Source: Acidobacteriaceae bacterium
Lineage (GTDB): Bacteria > Acidobacteriota > Terriglobia > Terriglobales > Acidobacteriaceae
Length of the DNA: 9,696 nt
Reading direction: 5' to 3'
Assembly (NCBI GenBank): GCA_003165095.1
Contig: PLSH01000066.1
Span: forward strand, 66,517-76,212
Shown here: positions 1-5,915 of the stretch, in pieces
How positions within the stretch are numbered: position 1 is the stretch's first letter
Layout of the letters: every line of letters starts with the position of its first letter
Translations under genes and position numbers: made by a program
Notes under the pieces: model-generated
What the model was told of the DNA's origin: nothing
Seen by the model: the letters and a program-made list of their open reading frames with translations, nothing else
Database searches by the model: none

Positions 1-20
1 TTCCCTATTCCCTGCCCTTT

Positions 21-914
21 TCACCCCATCACCACTACCGGTTGAAACAGAGTTCCTGCCACTCTTTTTGCGATGGCCACCAGTTCGCGCTGGCCTTCGA
101 AGACCTTTACCAGCGGGGCCTCTGAGAATTCCGGAAGGTTCGCCTGCGCGCCGTTCCGCAATCGACCCAGCGCGTGCTCGTCTCCGCTCACCGCCGGCAT
201 TTCCCTGAGCATTGCGCGCGGATGCACGCACTTCGCTTCCAGCGCCTCGCTATTCCCGGCAATTGCCTCCAGCTCATCCAGCTTGCACGCCTCATCGAGC
301 GTAAACACGCCGGCCCGGGTGCGCCGCAAGCGGCTCAAATGCGCCCCGCACCCCAGCGCCTGGCCCATTTCGTGCGCGACAGACCGCACGTACCCTCCGG
401 CGCTGATGGTCATCGAAAAACTGGCTTCCGCGCCTTCCAACCCGGTAATCTCAAAAGAAGAAATACGAATCTTCACCGCCTTGAGTTCCACCGGCTTGCC
501 TTCGCGAGCCAGTTTGTAAGCCGGCTTGCCGCCAATCTTCTTTGCCGAGTAGGCCGGAGGCATTTGCTCCATCTCGCCCTGGAACTGAGCGGCTGTCGCG
601 CGCACGGATTCGAGCGTGACCATGCTCTCAAGGCCCACATCCGGCCCGTCGGCCTCGCCATCGGCGTCGTAGGTATCGGTCGAGAATCCAAACCGGATGG
701 TCCCGGAATAGCTCTTCTCCGCGGCGGAGAAATACTGCGCCAGGCGCGTATATTTTCCCATCAGCAAGGGCAGAACTCCGGTCGCCATGGGGTCCAATGT
801 TCCCAGGTGCCCGATCGATCGGTCTGCGGTGATCCTGCGCAACCGGGCCACCACATCGTGGCTGGTCAACCCACCCGGTTTGTCAATTACCAATAGCCCA
901 TTCACTTCATTCAC
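21..914 (-). CDS. truB: tRNA pseudouridine(55) synthase TruB
   Basis: TruB converts uridine 55 in the T loop of most tRNAs to pseudouridine in the cytoplasm. The chosen start is a GTG at 914-912, giving 297 residues. Near the N-terminus is the family opening NGLLVIDKPGGLTSHDVV, followed by the catalytic block GHLGTLDPMATGVL, in which Asp41 is the expected nucleophile. Further on are the conserved MPPAYSAKK stretch and SAGGYVRS. The last 70 or so residues form the variable C-terminal (PUA-like) part. The frame is open upstream to an ATG at 1001, but those 29 extra residues are arginine-rich and low in complexity and precede the family's normal N-terminus. A second in-frame GTG at 905 is also possible. 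No strong Shine-Dalgarno is visible at either. The gene is divergent from the CHAD gene. Length and motifs fit an intact enzyme. Confidence 0.95.
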   Translation of the reverse strand: MNEVNGLLVIDKPGGLTSHDVVARLRRITADRSIGHLGTLDPMATGVLPLLMGKYTRLAQYFSAAEKSYSGTIRFGFSTDTYDADGEADGPDVGLESMVTLESVRATAAQFQGEMEQMPPAYSAKKIGGKPAYKLAREGKPVELKAVKIRISSFEITGLEGAEASFSMTISAGGYVRSVAHEMGQALGCGAHLSRLRRTRAGVFTLDEACKLDELEAIAGNSEALEAKCVHPRAMLREMPAVSGDEHALGRLRNGAQANLPEFSEAPLVKVFEGQRELVAIAKRVAGTLFQPVVVMG

Positions 915-1032
915 TCTACGGCAAGAACCAGAGGTCCTGCGCCGCGGACCTGGTATACGGCGTCTCCGGCATTGCGGCGGGCAAAGCCAATCCCTTGCCA
1001 ACCTTGCCCGTCACGCTCCAATCTAAACAAAG
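915..1032. promoter_or_regulatory. Divergent intergenic region truB / CHAD gene
   Basis: This 118-bp gap separates two genes transcribed away from each other, so promoters for both should lie here unless truB belongs to an operon entering from the right. I see no hexamer pair close to the sigma-70 consensus. On the minus strand a short frame beginning TTG at 1021 ends in a TGA that overlaps the truB GTG start (GTGA at 914-911), but it is too short to call a gene. Confidence 0.3.
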
Positions 1033-1866
1033 ATGGTAATGGAACTCGAGCGCGCGCAAGAGCCGCTTCGCAAGCTGCGCAGATCACTGAAACGGCTGCC
1101 CAACAAGCTTTCGCCAAACGAGGTGCACAGGCTGCGCACCCAGGCGCGGCGGATCGAGTCTATCGCTTCCGCGCTGGCTCTCTCTGGCAAGAAGGAGGCC
1201 CACCGGCTGCTTGAATCCATCAAGCCGGTCCGCGAGGCCGCCGGAGGCGTGCGCGATATGGATGTTCTGACCGGAACTGCACTGGGCCTGCCGGAAGAGT
1301 TTCACGACGAATCGCTGGGCCGTCTCGTCGAATGCCTCAAAAGCGCGCGGAAAGACAAGCTCGAGGACCTGCTCCATGTGCTCGGCCACCAACGGCATGC
1401 GGCGCGCCACAGGCTCAAGCAATACTTGAAGCTGCTTGAAACACTTTCCTCGGGAAAGAGCTCCGCATCGTCGGCCGCGCGCGCCACGTATTCGGAACTG
1501 CATGTTCGCTCGGTAGCCACCGGCCTTATGCGGGAGCTCGGCGATTGGCCGGCGCTCAATGAGCTGAACATGCATCCTTTCCGTCTCAAGGTGAAAGAGC
1601 TGCGGACCATTCTTCAGCTTTTCCCCAACTTCGATCCGGGGTTGCTGGATGCTCTTGGCGCGGTAAAAGATCGGATAGGCGACTGGCACGATTGGCAGCA
1701 ACTGGCAGAGGCGGCCGGGCAGGTTCTCAAACCTCGGCAAGACCGCGCATTACTGACGCAGATCAAGTTGATGGCCAAACGGAAGCACAGCCACGCGCTC
1801 GCTTCTTCGAATGCGCTCCGTAAGCGCTATTTCAAGCCCGATACAATAAGCTCGCCGGCCTTTTGA
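1033..1866 (+). CDS. CHAD domain-containing protein
   Basis: The 277-residue product is almost entirely helical and rich in Arg, Lys, His and Leu. It shows the pattern of CHAD (conserved histidine alpha-helical domain) proteins: LRKLRRSLKRL and EVHRLRTQARRIES near the N-terminus, a VREAAGGVRDMDVL block around residues 65-80, then HPFRLKVKELRTILQLF and GAVKDRIGDWHDWQQL in the second half, and a C-terminal KRKHSHALASSNALRKRYF. CHAD domains bind inorganic polyphosphate through conserved basic residues. No CYTH (triphosphatase) domain is fused to it, and no polyphosphate kinase gene is visible nearby, so this is a stand-alone form. The ATG at 1033 is preceded only by a weak AAAG purine stretch, and an in-frame ATG at 1039 is an alternative. 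It converges on folE with 58 bp between the stops. The partner and biological role are unknown. Confidence 0.85.
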   Translation: MVMELERAQEPLRKLRRSLKRLPNKLSPNEVHRLRTQARRIESIASALALSGKKEAHRLLESIKPVREAAGGVRDMDVLTGTALGLPEEFHDESLGRLVECLKSARKDKLEDLLHVLGHQRHAARHRLKQYLKLLETLSSGKSSASSAARATYSELHVRSVATGLMRELGDWPALNELNMHPFRLKVKELRTILQLFPNFDPGLLDALGAVKDRIGDWHDWQQLAEAAGQVLKPRQDRALLTQIKLMAKRKHSHALASSNALRKRYFKPDTISSPAF

Positions 1867-1924
1867 CCCGCATCTTGAGACGTTCGGTCATTTACGGCAG
1901 TTCGCCGGAACGCAACCAGCGGCC

Positions 1925-2557
1925 TCACAATCCGCCCGACGCAGGCTGTCTCAACAGCGACAGAAACTCCGACCGCGTCTCCTTCTTCTGGAAGCAACCG
2001 ACCATTGCGCTGGTCACGGTTGAAGAGTGCTGCTTCTCGATTCCGCGCATCATCATGCACAGGTGCCGAGCCTCAATCACCACGCCAACGCCCTGCGGGG
2101 CAATCGCCTCCTGAATGGTGTCCGCTATCTGCCGCGTCAGCCGCTCCTGCACCTGCAGCCGCCGCGCAAATACCTCGACAAGCCGTGGAATCTTGCTCAG
2201 CCCGATCACTTTGCCCTTGGGAATGTAGGCCACGTGCACCTTGCCGAAGAACGGGAGCATGTGGTGCTCGCACAGCGAAAACATCTCGATGTCTTTCACG
2301 ATCACCATCTCGTCGTAGTCCACGTCGAACATTGCACGGCGCAGAATCTGGCCAGGGTCCTCGACATAGCCCTTGGTGAGAAAGGCCATCGCCTTTTCAA
2401 CGCGCGCCGGCGTAGCAACCAGGCCGTCGCGGGTCGGATCCTCGCCAAGGCGGCTCAGAATTTCGCGATACATCTCCTGGGTGCTGAACCCGCTCAGGCC
2501 TTCCTCTGTTTCCGCGGACCTGCGAACGGACTTGCTCACTACAATCGGCTGCGCCAT
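1925..2557 (-). CDS. folE: GTP cyclohydrolase I
   Basis: FolE converts GTP to 7,8-dihydroneopterin triphosphate and formate, the entry step to folate, tetrahydrobiopterin and, through QueD, queuosine. The 210-residue protein has the full family pattern: [15 protein letters not shown] (residues 39-53), the zinc site [10 protein letters not shown] with Cys96 and His99, the substrate pocket [25 protein letters not shown], and HLCMMMRG with His165 and the third zinc ligand Cys167. The C-terminal segment SEFLSLL is also typical. The length is normal for bacterial type I enzymes. A purine-rich AGAAGGATGAGAAGAG lies just upstream of the ATG on the minus strand and can act as the ribosome binding site. 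It is the last gene of a leftward set behind two PTPS/QueD-family genes that use its product, with a 117-bp gap containing a stable hairpin. Confidence 0.97.
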   Translation of the reverse strand: MAQPIVVSKSVRRSAETEEGLSGFSTQEMYREILSRLGEDPTRDGLVATPARVEKAMAFLTKGYVEDPGQILRRAMFDVDYDEMVIVKDIEMFSLCEHHMLPFFGKVHVAYIPKGKVIGLSKIPRLVEVFARRLQVQERLTRQIADTIQEAIAPQGVGVVIEARHLCMMMRGIEKQHSSTVTSAMVGCFQKKETRSEFLSLLRQPASGGL

Positions 2558-2587
2558 CTCTTCTCATCCTTCTTCTGTTTTGTCGTG

Positions 2588-2610
2588 CCGGCTCACCCCT
2601 GATGAGCCGG
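2588..2610. repeat. Perfect 8-bp inverted repeat upstream of folE
   Basis: CCGGCTCA at 2588-2595 is exactly complementary to TGAGCCGG at 2603-2610, with a 7-base loop. It sits in the gap between the second PTPS gene and folE, about 30 bases upstream of the folE ATG. In the folE direction the bases after the stem are CACGACAAAAC, with no U-tract, so a standard intrinsic terminator is unlikely. A role as mRNA structure, processing site or attenuator for folE is possible but inferred. Confidence 0.55.
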
Positions 2611-2674
2611 TCACTCCGTGCGCGGCGGGTGCAGAATGTGCCTTTGCAATTCGTGCCATCGCCTCATAGCGGCT

Positions 2675-3097
2675 TCACTCACCATCGTACTGAAAGAAAT
2701 TCTTCTCCGTCTCTTCCACCCGGACATGTGCCAGCCTGCCCGCCGGCAACTCATGGTTCAACAACTCAAATACAGCCATGCACAGATTTTCCGTCGTCGG
2801 CACCCGATTCACAAACAGCGGATCCAGATTCAGATTGGCGTGATCGAAACGATCCGCTACCTTTTTTCGCATCACTTCATCCAGCTCAGCCAGGTTCACC
2901 ACCATTCCCGTTTCCGCGTCCACCGCGCCGCCCACCAACACTTCAACCACGTAATTGTGCCCATGCCCATGCGGATTGTTGCACTTCCCATACGCTGCAC
3001 GGTTCTGTTCAGTTGAGAGCCCCTCGCTATGCAGACGATGGCTGGCGCTCAACAAATAGCGCCGGCCAAAATATGCCTTGTCCGCAGCGCCCTTCAT
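2675..3097 (-). CDS. 6-pyruvoyl tetrahydropterin synthase/QueD family protein (second copy)
   Basis: This 140-residue protein belongs to the family that converts dihydroneopterin triphosphate to 6-pyruvoyl-tetrahydropterin (BH4 route) or 6-carboxy-tetrahydropterin (QueD, queuosine route). Visible active-site elements are LSASHRL with zinc ligand His20, CNNPHGHGHNY with catalytic Cys39 and zinc ligands His45 and His47, RFDHANLN with Asp85-His86, PTTENL at 100-105, and a C-terminal VEETEK with the pterin-anchoring Glu (128 or 129). The C-x5-HGHNY spacing matches animal PTPS (CNNPNGHGHNY) better than the C-x3-HGH of E. coli QueD. The segment GMVVNLAELDEVM likewise resembles the animal enzyme. 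Its ATG overlaps the stop of the upstream paralogue by four bases (ATGA, 3097-3094), which points to translational coupling. Whether the product is PTPS or QueD cannot be settled from sequence alone. Confidence 0.9.
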   Translation of the reverse strand: MKGAADKAYFGRRYLLSASHRLHSEGLSTEQNRAAYGKCNNPHGHGHNYVVEVLVGGAVDAETGMVVNLAELDEVMRKKVADRFDHANLNLDPLFVNRVPTTENLCMAVFELLNHELPAGRLAHVRVEETEKNFFQYDGE

Positions 3098-3519
3098 TGG
3101 CCGCCCCGGTACTCGGCAAAAATCTCCGGCGTCTCGTACACGCGAACCTTGCTTAGCCGCGCTCCTCCAGCCGCCGTCACCGCCGGCTCCAGCCTCTTGA
3201 AGGCCACAATGGCAATGTTCTCGGTAGTTGGAATAAGCTTCCCTGCCTTGAACTCCTCAACGTCGAGATTCAGGTGGCGATGATCGAAGCCGGCGAGCAC
3301 CTCGCGCTCCATGATATCTTTCAGCCATTTCAAATCGACCACAAAGCCGGTTACTGCGTCGGGCTCGCCGGCGACCGTCACTTCCAGCGTGTAATTGTGG
3401 CCGTGGCCGTTGCGATTTGCGCAGCGCCCAAAGACCTGCTGGTTCCTGTCCGCGAGCCAGGACTCGTTCCAGTAATAGTGCGATGCGGAAAATGTTGCCC
3501 GCCGCGTTAGGAAGACCAT
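3094..3519 (-). CDS. 6-pyruvoyl tetrahydropterin synthase/QueD family protein (first copy)
   Basis: This 141-residue protein is a paralogue of the gene that follows it and is likewise intact at the active site. It has TFSASHYY with zinc ligand His14, CANRNGHGHNY with catalytic Cys33 and zinc ligands His39 and His41, GFDHRHLNLD with Asp79-His80, IPTTENI at 96-102 and VYETPE with Glu129. Compared with the second copy, it carries a Trp-containing segment (YYWNESWLADRNQQVFG) between the first His and the Cys, and VVDLKWLKDIM instead of VVNLAELDEVM. A purine stretch AGAGG lies a few bases upstream of the ATG. It follows the glycosyltransferase with a 68-bp gap. Two neighbouring, diverged, catalytically complete copies suggest different products, for example one for queuosine and one for a reduced pterin, or a hetero-oligomer. 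That is inference. Confidence 0.9.
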   Translation of the reverse strand: MVFLTRRATFSASHYYWNESWLADRNQQVFGRCANRNGHGHNYTLEVTVAGEPDAVTGFVVDLKWLKDIMEREVLAGFDHRHLNLDVEEFKAGKLIPTTENIAIVAFKRLEPAVTAAGGARLSKVRVYETPEIFAEYRGGQ

Positions 3520-3587
3520 GCCAGCCTCTGATCAAAAAGATGCATCGATTCTCGTTTGCGCTTCATATCTTTGGTTTCCAGCAGCCT

Positions 3588-4787
3588 TTAACCCGCATAA
3601 CTCCGTCCCTTCCAGCTTACGCGCTTGAGAATGCGGTGCTGAAACCAGCTTCGATAGAGCAGCCCTACAAACAGCGGCAGTCCCAGCGGGGCCAGCGCGC
3701 AATCCACAAAGGGAAAATTCGACTTGGCGACCCGCGCGTAGAAGCGCACCAACGTCCGCACCCACAACAGCGCCAGCAGCCAGCCGGCGCCGAGCCACTC
3801 CAGCGAGTGCGCGGCAAGGCGCGCATTCCAGAGATGAATCGCCAGCAGGGGCAGGCCAAAAAGAAGAAGGAAATCGAGCGCTCTCCACATTGAGAGCATC
3901 AGCGCATTGTCAAACAGCAACAGCAGATTCTTGGTCCATCCCTCCACCATCGCCCCGGTCGACCGGTACATCCGAGCCGCCAATGCGTCGTCCGCATACC
4001 GAAAGCGCAGCCTTATCCTGCGCCGCTTGGCCAGAAACGCGAGTTCCACGTCTTCGAGCACTTTGTCCGCCACGCTCGCGTGCCCGCCCAGCTTTCTGTA
4101 CGCCTCTCGCTCCACCAGCAGAAACTGGCCGTTTGCGGCCGCAATCCTCTCGGCCGGGTCAGAGACCTTGGCGGGCGGATAAGCCAGCGCCAGTTCGCAA
4201 AAAACCAGCGGCATGAGCGTTCGCTGCACCAGGCCGCGCACATTCTGCCGTGGAGAGTAGCTCAACACTCCTGCCTGGTGCCGCTCCGCCTCGTGGATTG
4301 CGCGGCGCAGATCCCCCGGCTCGTGCACGGTATCGGCATCGGTAAACAGCAGCCAGCGCCCTCGCGCCTTCCGGGCCGCAATCCACACCGCATTCGTCTT
4401 TCCCGTCCATCCCGGCTCAAGCTTGCCCGCCTCCATCACTGTTACGCCGGCAATGCCGCGCGCGATCTCATGGGTCCGGTCGGTCGAATGGTCGTCCACC
4501 ACCACCAGTTCCCAATCTTTGCCCAGCTCGAAAATCTCTTCGGACTGGCTCACCAGGGACCGGAGGCACTCCCCCAGGCAATCCTGCTCGTTCCGCGCCG
4601 GCACAATCACGGTGAGCTCAATCAGTTGCTCCGGCTCCGGCTGATCGAAGACGGTCCCAGGCAGAGTTCTGGAGGCCCAATCCCGCCAATCCGGACCCGC
4701 AACCTGATCGCGGGGCTCGTCCGAGAGCCCCAGAACCGGCTTCCAGCCGCTGCGTGGCGCTCCCCCGACCGGCTCATCCTTTCTCAT
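3588..4787 (-). CDS. Membrane-anchored family 2 glycosyltransferase (HpnB/CrtQ-like)
   Basis: The product transfers a sugar from a nucleotide-activated donor at the cytoplasmic face of the membrane; the acceptor is unknown. From the ATG at 4787 it has 399 residues. The GT-A domain starts at LTVIVPARNEQDCL (58-71), followed by VVVDDHSTDRT (95-105), GWTGK (126-130), the DxD motif LLFTDADT (Asp150, Asp152), AANGQFLLVEREAYRKLGGH and VLEDVELA (Glu245, Asp246). Near residue 282 EGWTKNL is characteristic of the hopanoid or carotenoid glycosyltransferase branch. Three C-terminal hydrophobic segments (about 304-322, 330-348, 361-378) should anchor it. The start is chosen because GGGAG lies about 6 bases upstream; the frame remains open to 4913, but that extension crosses the divergent promoter region. 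No hopanoid or carotenoid genes are in view, so the acceptor assignment stays open. Confidence 0.88.
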   Translation of the reverse strand: MRKDEPVGGAPRSGWKPVLGLSDEPRDQVAGPDWRDWASRTLPGTVFDQPEPEQLIELTVIVPARNEQDCLGECLRSLVSQSEEIFELGKDWELVVVDDHSTDRTHEIARGIAGVTVMEAGKLEPGWTGKTNAVWIAARKARGRWLLFTDADTVHEPGDLRRAIHEAERHQAGVLSYSPRQNVRGLVQRTLMPLVFCELALAYPPAKVSDPAERIAAANGQFLLVEREAYRKLGGHASVADKVLEDVELAFLAKRRRIRLRFRYADDALAARMYRSTGAMVEGWTKNLLLLFDNALMLSMWRALDFLLLFGLPLLAIHLWNARLAAHSLEWLGAGWLLALLWVRTLVRFYARVAKSNFPFVDCALAPLGLPLFVGLLYRSWFQHRILKRVSWKGRSYAG

Positions 4788-4835
4788 AGCGACTCCCAGC
4801 TTCCTTCCGGCCCTTTCGCTCCGTATTATAAAGAT
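4788..4835. promoter_or_regulatory. Compact divergent promoter region with a minus-strand TATAAT
   Basis: Only 48 bp separate the ATG of the glycosyltransferase from the GTG of the thioredoxin-like lipoprotein. Bases 4825-4830 read TATAAT on the minus strand, a perfect sigma-70 -10 hexamer placed to give a 5' leader of about 30 bases, with the GGGAG ribosome site inside it. I could not find a good -35 at the expected distance. The same AT-rich patch may also serve the plus-strand gene, whose start is so close that it would be nearly leaderless. Confidence 0.45.
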
Positions 4836-5327
4836 GTGCGGTTTCCTCGGCTTTTCGCTCTCATGGTTCTCGCCACTCTGGCCCTTTTGTCCGCCTGCAA
4901 CCGGGGCGCACATCCGGCCCAGACCGGCATCGCTGCGCCCGACTTCACTGTCTCAGACGGCGCCAACAGCGTTCACCTCGCCAGCTATCGTGGCCGGGTG
5001 GTCCTGCTCAACTTCTGGGCCACCTGGTGCGAGCCCTGCATCGTCGAGCTGCCATCGCTTCTTCAGCTTCACCACGATCAGCCCGGCCTGGCTGTGCTTG
5101 CCGTCAGCGTCGACGAGGATCCCGACGCATACACCCGCTTTCTCAGCCGGCATCATGTGGATTTCATCAACGTCCGCGATCCGGACGAATCCGCGGCCAA
5201 GCTCTACCACACCGACATGTGGCCGGAGACCTACGTCATCGACCGCAAGGGGGTCATCCGCCGCAAATTCGTAGGCCCCCAGGATTGGTCCAGCCCCGAG
5301 ATTCGTTCCTTCCTCAACGGGTTGTAA
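4836..5327 (+). CDS. TlpA/ResA-like thioredoxin-fold lipoprotein
   Basis: A 163-residue exported thiol-disulfide protein, likely acting in the periplasm as a reductant in cytochrome c maturation or protein thiol reduction. With GTG at 4836 as start, the N-terminus has two Arg residues, a hydrophobic stretch FALMVLATLALL and the lipobox LSAC with Cys21, so it should be a lipoprotein. The mature part contains IAAPDFTVSD, typical of the AhpC/TSA-TlpA group, then NFWATWCEPC with the redox pair Cys65 and Cys68, VLAVSVDEDPDAY, and MWPETYVIDRKGVI with the expected cis-Pro. The frame is open upstream to 4080, but that part is antisense to the glycosyltransferase. An in-frame ATG at 4863 would remove the positive residues of the signal. 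No Shine-Dalgarno is visible. The partner protein is not identifiable here. Confidence 0.88.
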   Translation: MRFPRLFALMVLATLALLSACNRGAHPAQTGIAAPDFTVSDGANSVHLASYRGRVVLLNFWATWCEPCIVELPSLLQLHHDQPGLAVLAVSVDEDPDAYTRFLSRHHVDFINVRDPDESAAKLYHTDMWPETYVIDRKGVIRRKFVGPQDWSSPEIRSFLNGL

Positions 5328-5367
5328 CGGCACTGATCCTCAAGGCCTGCCTTGCTATCATGTCCCT

Positions 5368-5637
5368 ATGACCACGGTGGAAGTTCTCTACCGCTTCAAC
5401 ACTCCGCCTACGGAGCAGGCAGCCCTCGCGCTGGCGCATGCCCGCGACGTCTACGGCATCCGCCGCCTCACTCTCGATCGTGTAGCGCGCACCCTCCGCG
5501 TCGAGTTTGACGCCACGCGCCTCAACACCGCGGCGGTAACCAGGCTCATTGCTCTCGCCGGCCTTGAAATTGCCGAGGAATTGCCTCTGATTGCTCCGCC
5601 CGCGCCCCAACCCGCAATCACTCCCGCAGTCTCGTAA
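5368..5637 (+). CDS. Small alpha/beta hypothetical protein, HMA-like layout
   Basis: This 89-residue product is not recognised. Its predicted order is strand (TTVEVLYRF), helix (PTEQAALALAHARDVYG), two strands (RRLTLDRVARTLRVEFD), helix (TAAVTRLIALAG), strand (LEIAEEL), which is the beta-alpha-beta-beta-alpha-beta ferredoxin-like fold used by heavy-metal-associated (HMA) domains. The metal-binding CxxC of HMA proteins is absent; there is no Cys at all. The last 15 residues are Pro/Ala-rich. It starts 40 bp after the TlpA-like gene on the same strand, so co-transcription is possible. TATCAT at 5356-5361 could be a -10 for a near-leaderless transcript. No ribosome site is visible. Coding-like composition and conserved-looking periodicity support a real gene; the function is unknown. 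Confidence 0.6.
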   Translation: MTTVEVLYRFNTPPTEQAALALAHARDVYGIRRLTLDRVARTLRVEFDATRLNTAAVTRLIALAGLEIAEELPLIAPPAPQPAITPAVS

Positions 5638-5643
5638 CCTGCG

Positions 5644-5670
5644 TTGCGCCGGCGCTTGAACCCTGATAAT
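5644..5670 (+). promoter_or_regulatory. Possible promoter of the tRNA-Arg gene
   Basis: GATAAT at 5665-5670 is five of six bases of the -10 consensus and lies 32 bases before the mature tRNA start. TTGCGC at 5644-5649, with a short 15-base spacer, is a weak -35 candidate. Between the -10 and the tRNA, GGTTC (5679-5683) and GAACC (5690-5694) can pair into a small hairpin in the 5' leader. Confidence 0.35.
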
Positions 5671-5702
5671 CTGTGTAAGGTTCTGCCAGGAACCACAAGT
5701 GT

Positions 5703-5779
5703 GCGCCCGTAGCTCAGCTGGATAGAGCGACTGACTACGAATCAGTAGGTCGGGAGTTCGAATCTCTCCGGGCGCACCA
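5703..5779 (+). tRNA. tRNA-Arg (anticodon ACG)
   Basis: This is a complete 77-base tRNA with encoded CCA. The acceptor arms GCGCCCG (5703-5709) and CGGGCGC (5769-5775) pair perfectly, followed by discriminator A and CCA at 5777-5779. The D arm is GCTC...GAGC. The anticodon stem ACTGA/TCAGT encloses loop CTACGAA with anticodon ACG at 5737-5739; A34 would be deaminated to inosine, reading CGU, CGC and CGA. The T arm GGGAG/CTCTC, with one G-T pair, encloses TTCGAAT. An integrase gene begins its coding end 136 bp downstream, so the 3' part of this tRNA is a likely attachment site. Confidence 0.97.
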
Positions 5780-5857
5780 TTTAACTCCAATTAAATCAAA
5801 CCTTTCAAGAGATTCAAACAGAAACTGGATTGTGGAAATCTTTCCTCGCTAGTGCCA

Positions 5858-5881
5858 GTGTCAGTTGTGGTGTCAGTTGTG
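5858..5881. repeat. Exact 12-bp tandem direct repeat
   Basis: GTGTCAGTTGTG occurs at 5858-5869 and again at 5870-5881 with no gap. Its place, 35 bases beyond the integrase stop and 79 bases beyond the tRNA, makes an integrase arm-type or accessory-protein binding site a reasonable guess. Confidence 0.6.
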
Positions 5882-5884
5882 CTT

Positions 5885-5914
5885 CCATGCGATGGTGTGC
5901 AACACGATGCATGG
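5885..5914. repeat. Imperfect hairpin beside the integrase stop codon
   Basis: CCATGC (5885-5890) pairs with GCATGG (5909-5914). After a small internal loop, GTGT (5895-5898) pairs with ACAC (5902-5905) around a three-base loop. It begins one base beyond the integrase TGA. No U-tract follows in the integrase direction, so a role as terminator is doubtful; mRNA 3'-end protection or a protein-binding site is equally possible. Confidence 0.4.
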
Positions 5915-5915
5915 G

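Larger units (their letters stand above)
5780..5915. other. Gap between tRNA-Arg and the integrase, possible attachment region
   Basis: These 136 bp carry no gene. The first half is AT-rich, unlike the chromosome to the left. It contains a near-palindrome GGAAATCTTTCC (5834-5845), a 12-bp exact tandem repeat and an imperfect hairpin next to the integrase stop. Short repeats between a tRNA 3' end and an integrase gene are what one expects of arm-type recombinase binding sites, but no second copy of the tRNA 3' end was found in the window. Confidence 0.4.

Noticed and set aside
174..896. 240-residue plus-strand frame
   Set aside because: It is the shadow of truB, rich in His, Arg and Pro, and has no recognisable motif.
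1084..1740. 218-residue minus-strand frame
   Set aside because: It is antisense to the CHAD gene and has no motifs.
1900..1911. Palindrome GTTCGCCGGAAC between CHAD gene and folE as a bidirectional terminator
   Set aside because: The stem is only four base pairs and no T-tract follows on either strand.
2027..2602. 191-residue plus-strand frame
   Set aside because: It is antisense to folE, with His- and Leu-rich shadow composition.
4080..4835. N-terminal extension of the TlpA-like frame by 252 residues
   Set aside because: It is antisense to the glycosyltransferase; the lipoprotein signal and lipobox begin directly after the GTG at 4836.
4788..4913. 42-residue N-terminal extension of the glycosyltransferase
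   Set aside because: It precedes a good ribosome site for the ATG at 4787 and overlaps the coding region of the divergent gene.
5314..5790. 158-residue minus-strand frame containing GAPGEIRTPDLLIRSQSLYPAELRA
   Set aside because: This is the antisense reading of the tRNA-Arg gene, a well-known source of spurious protein annotations.
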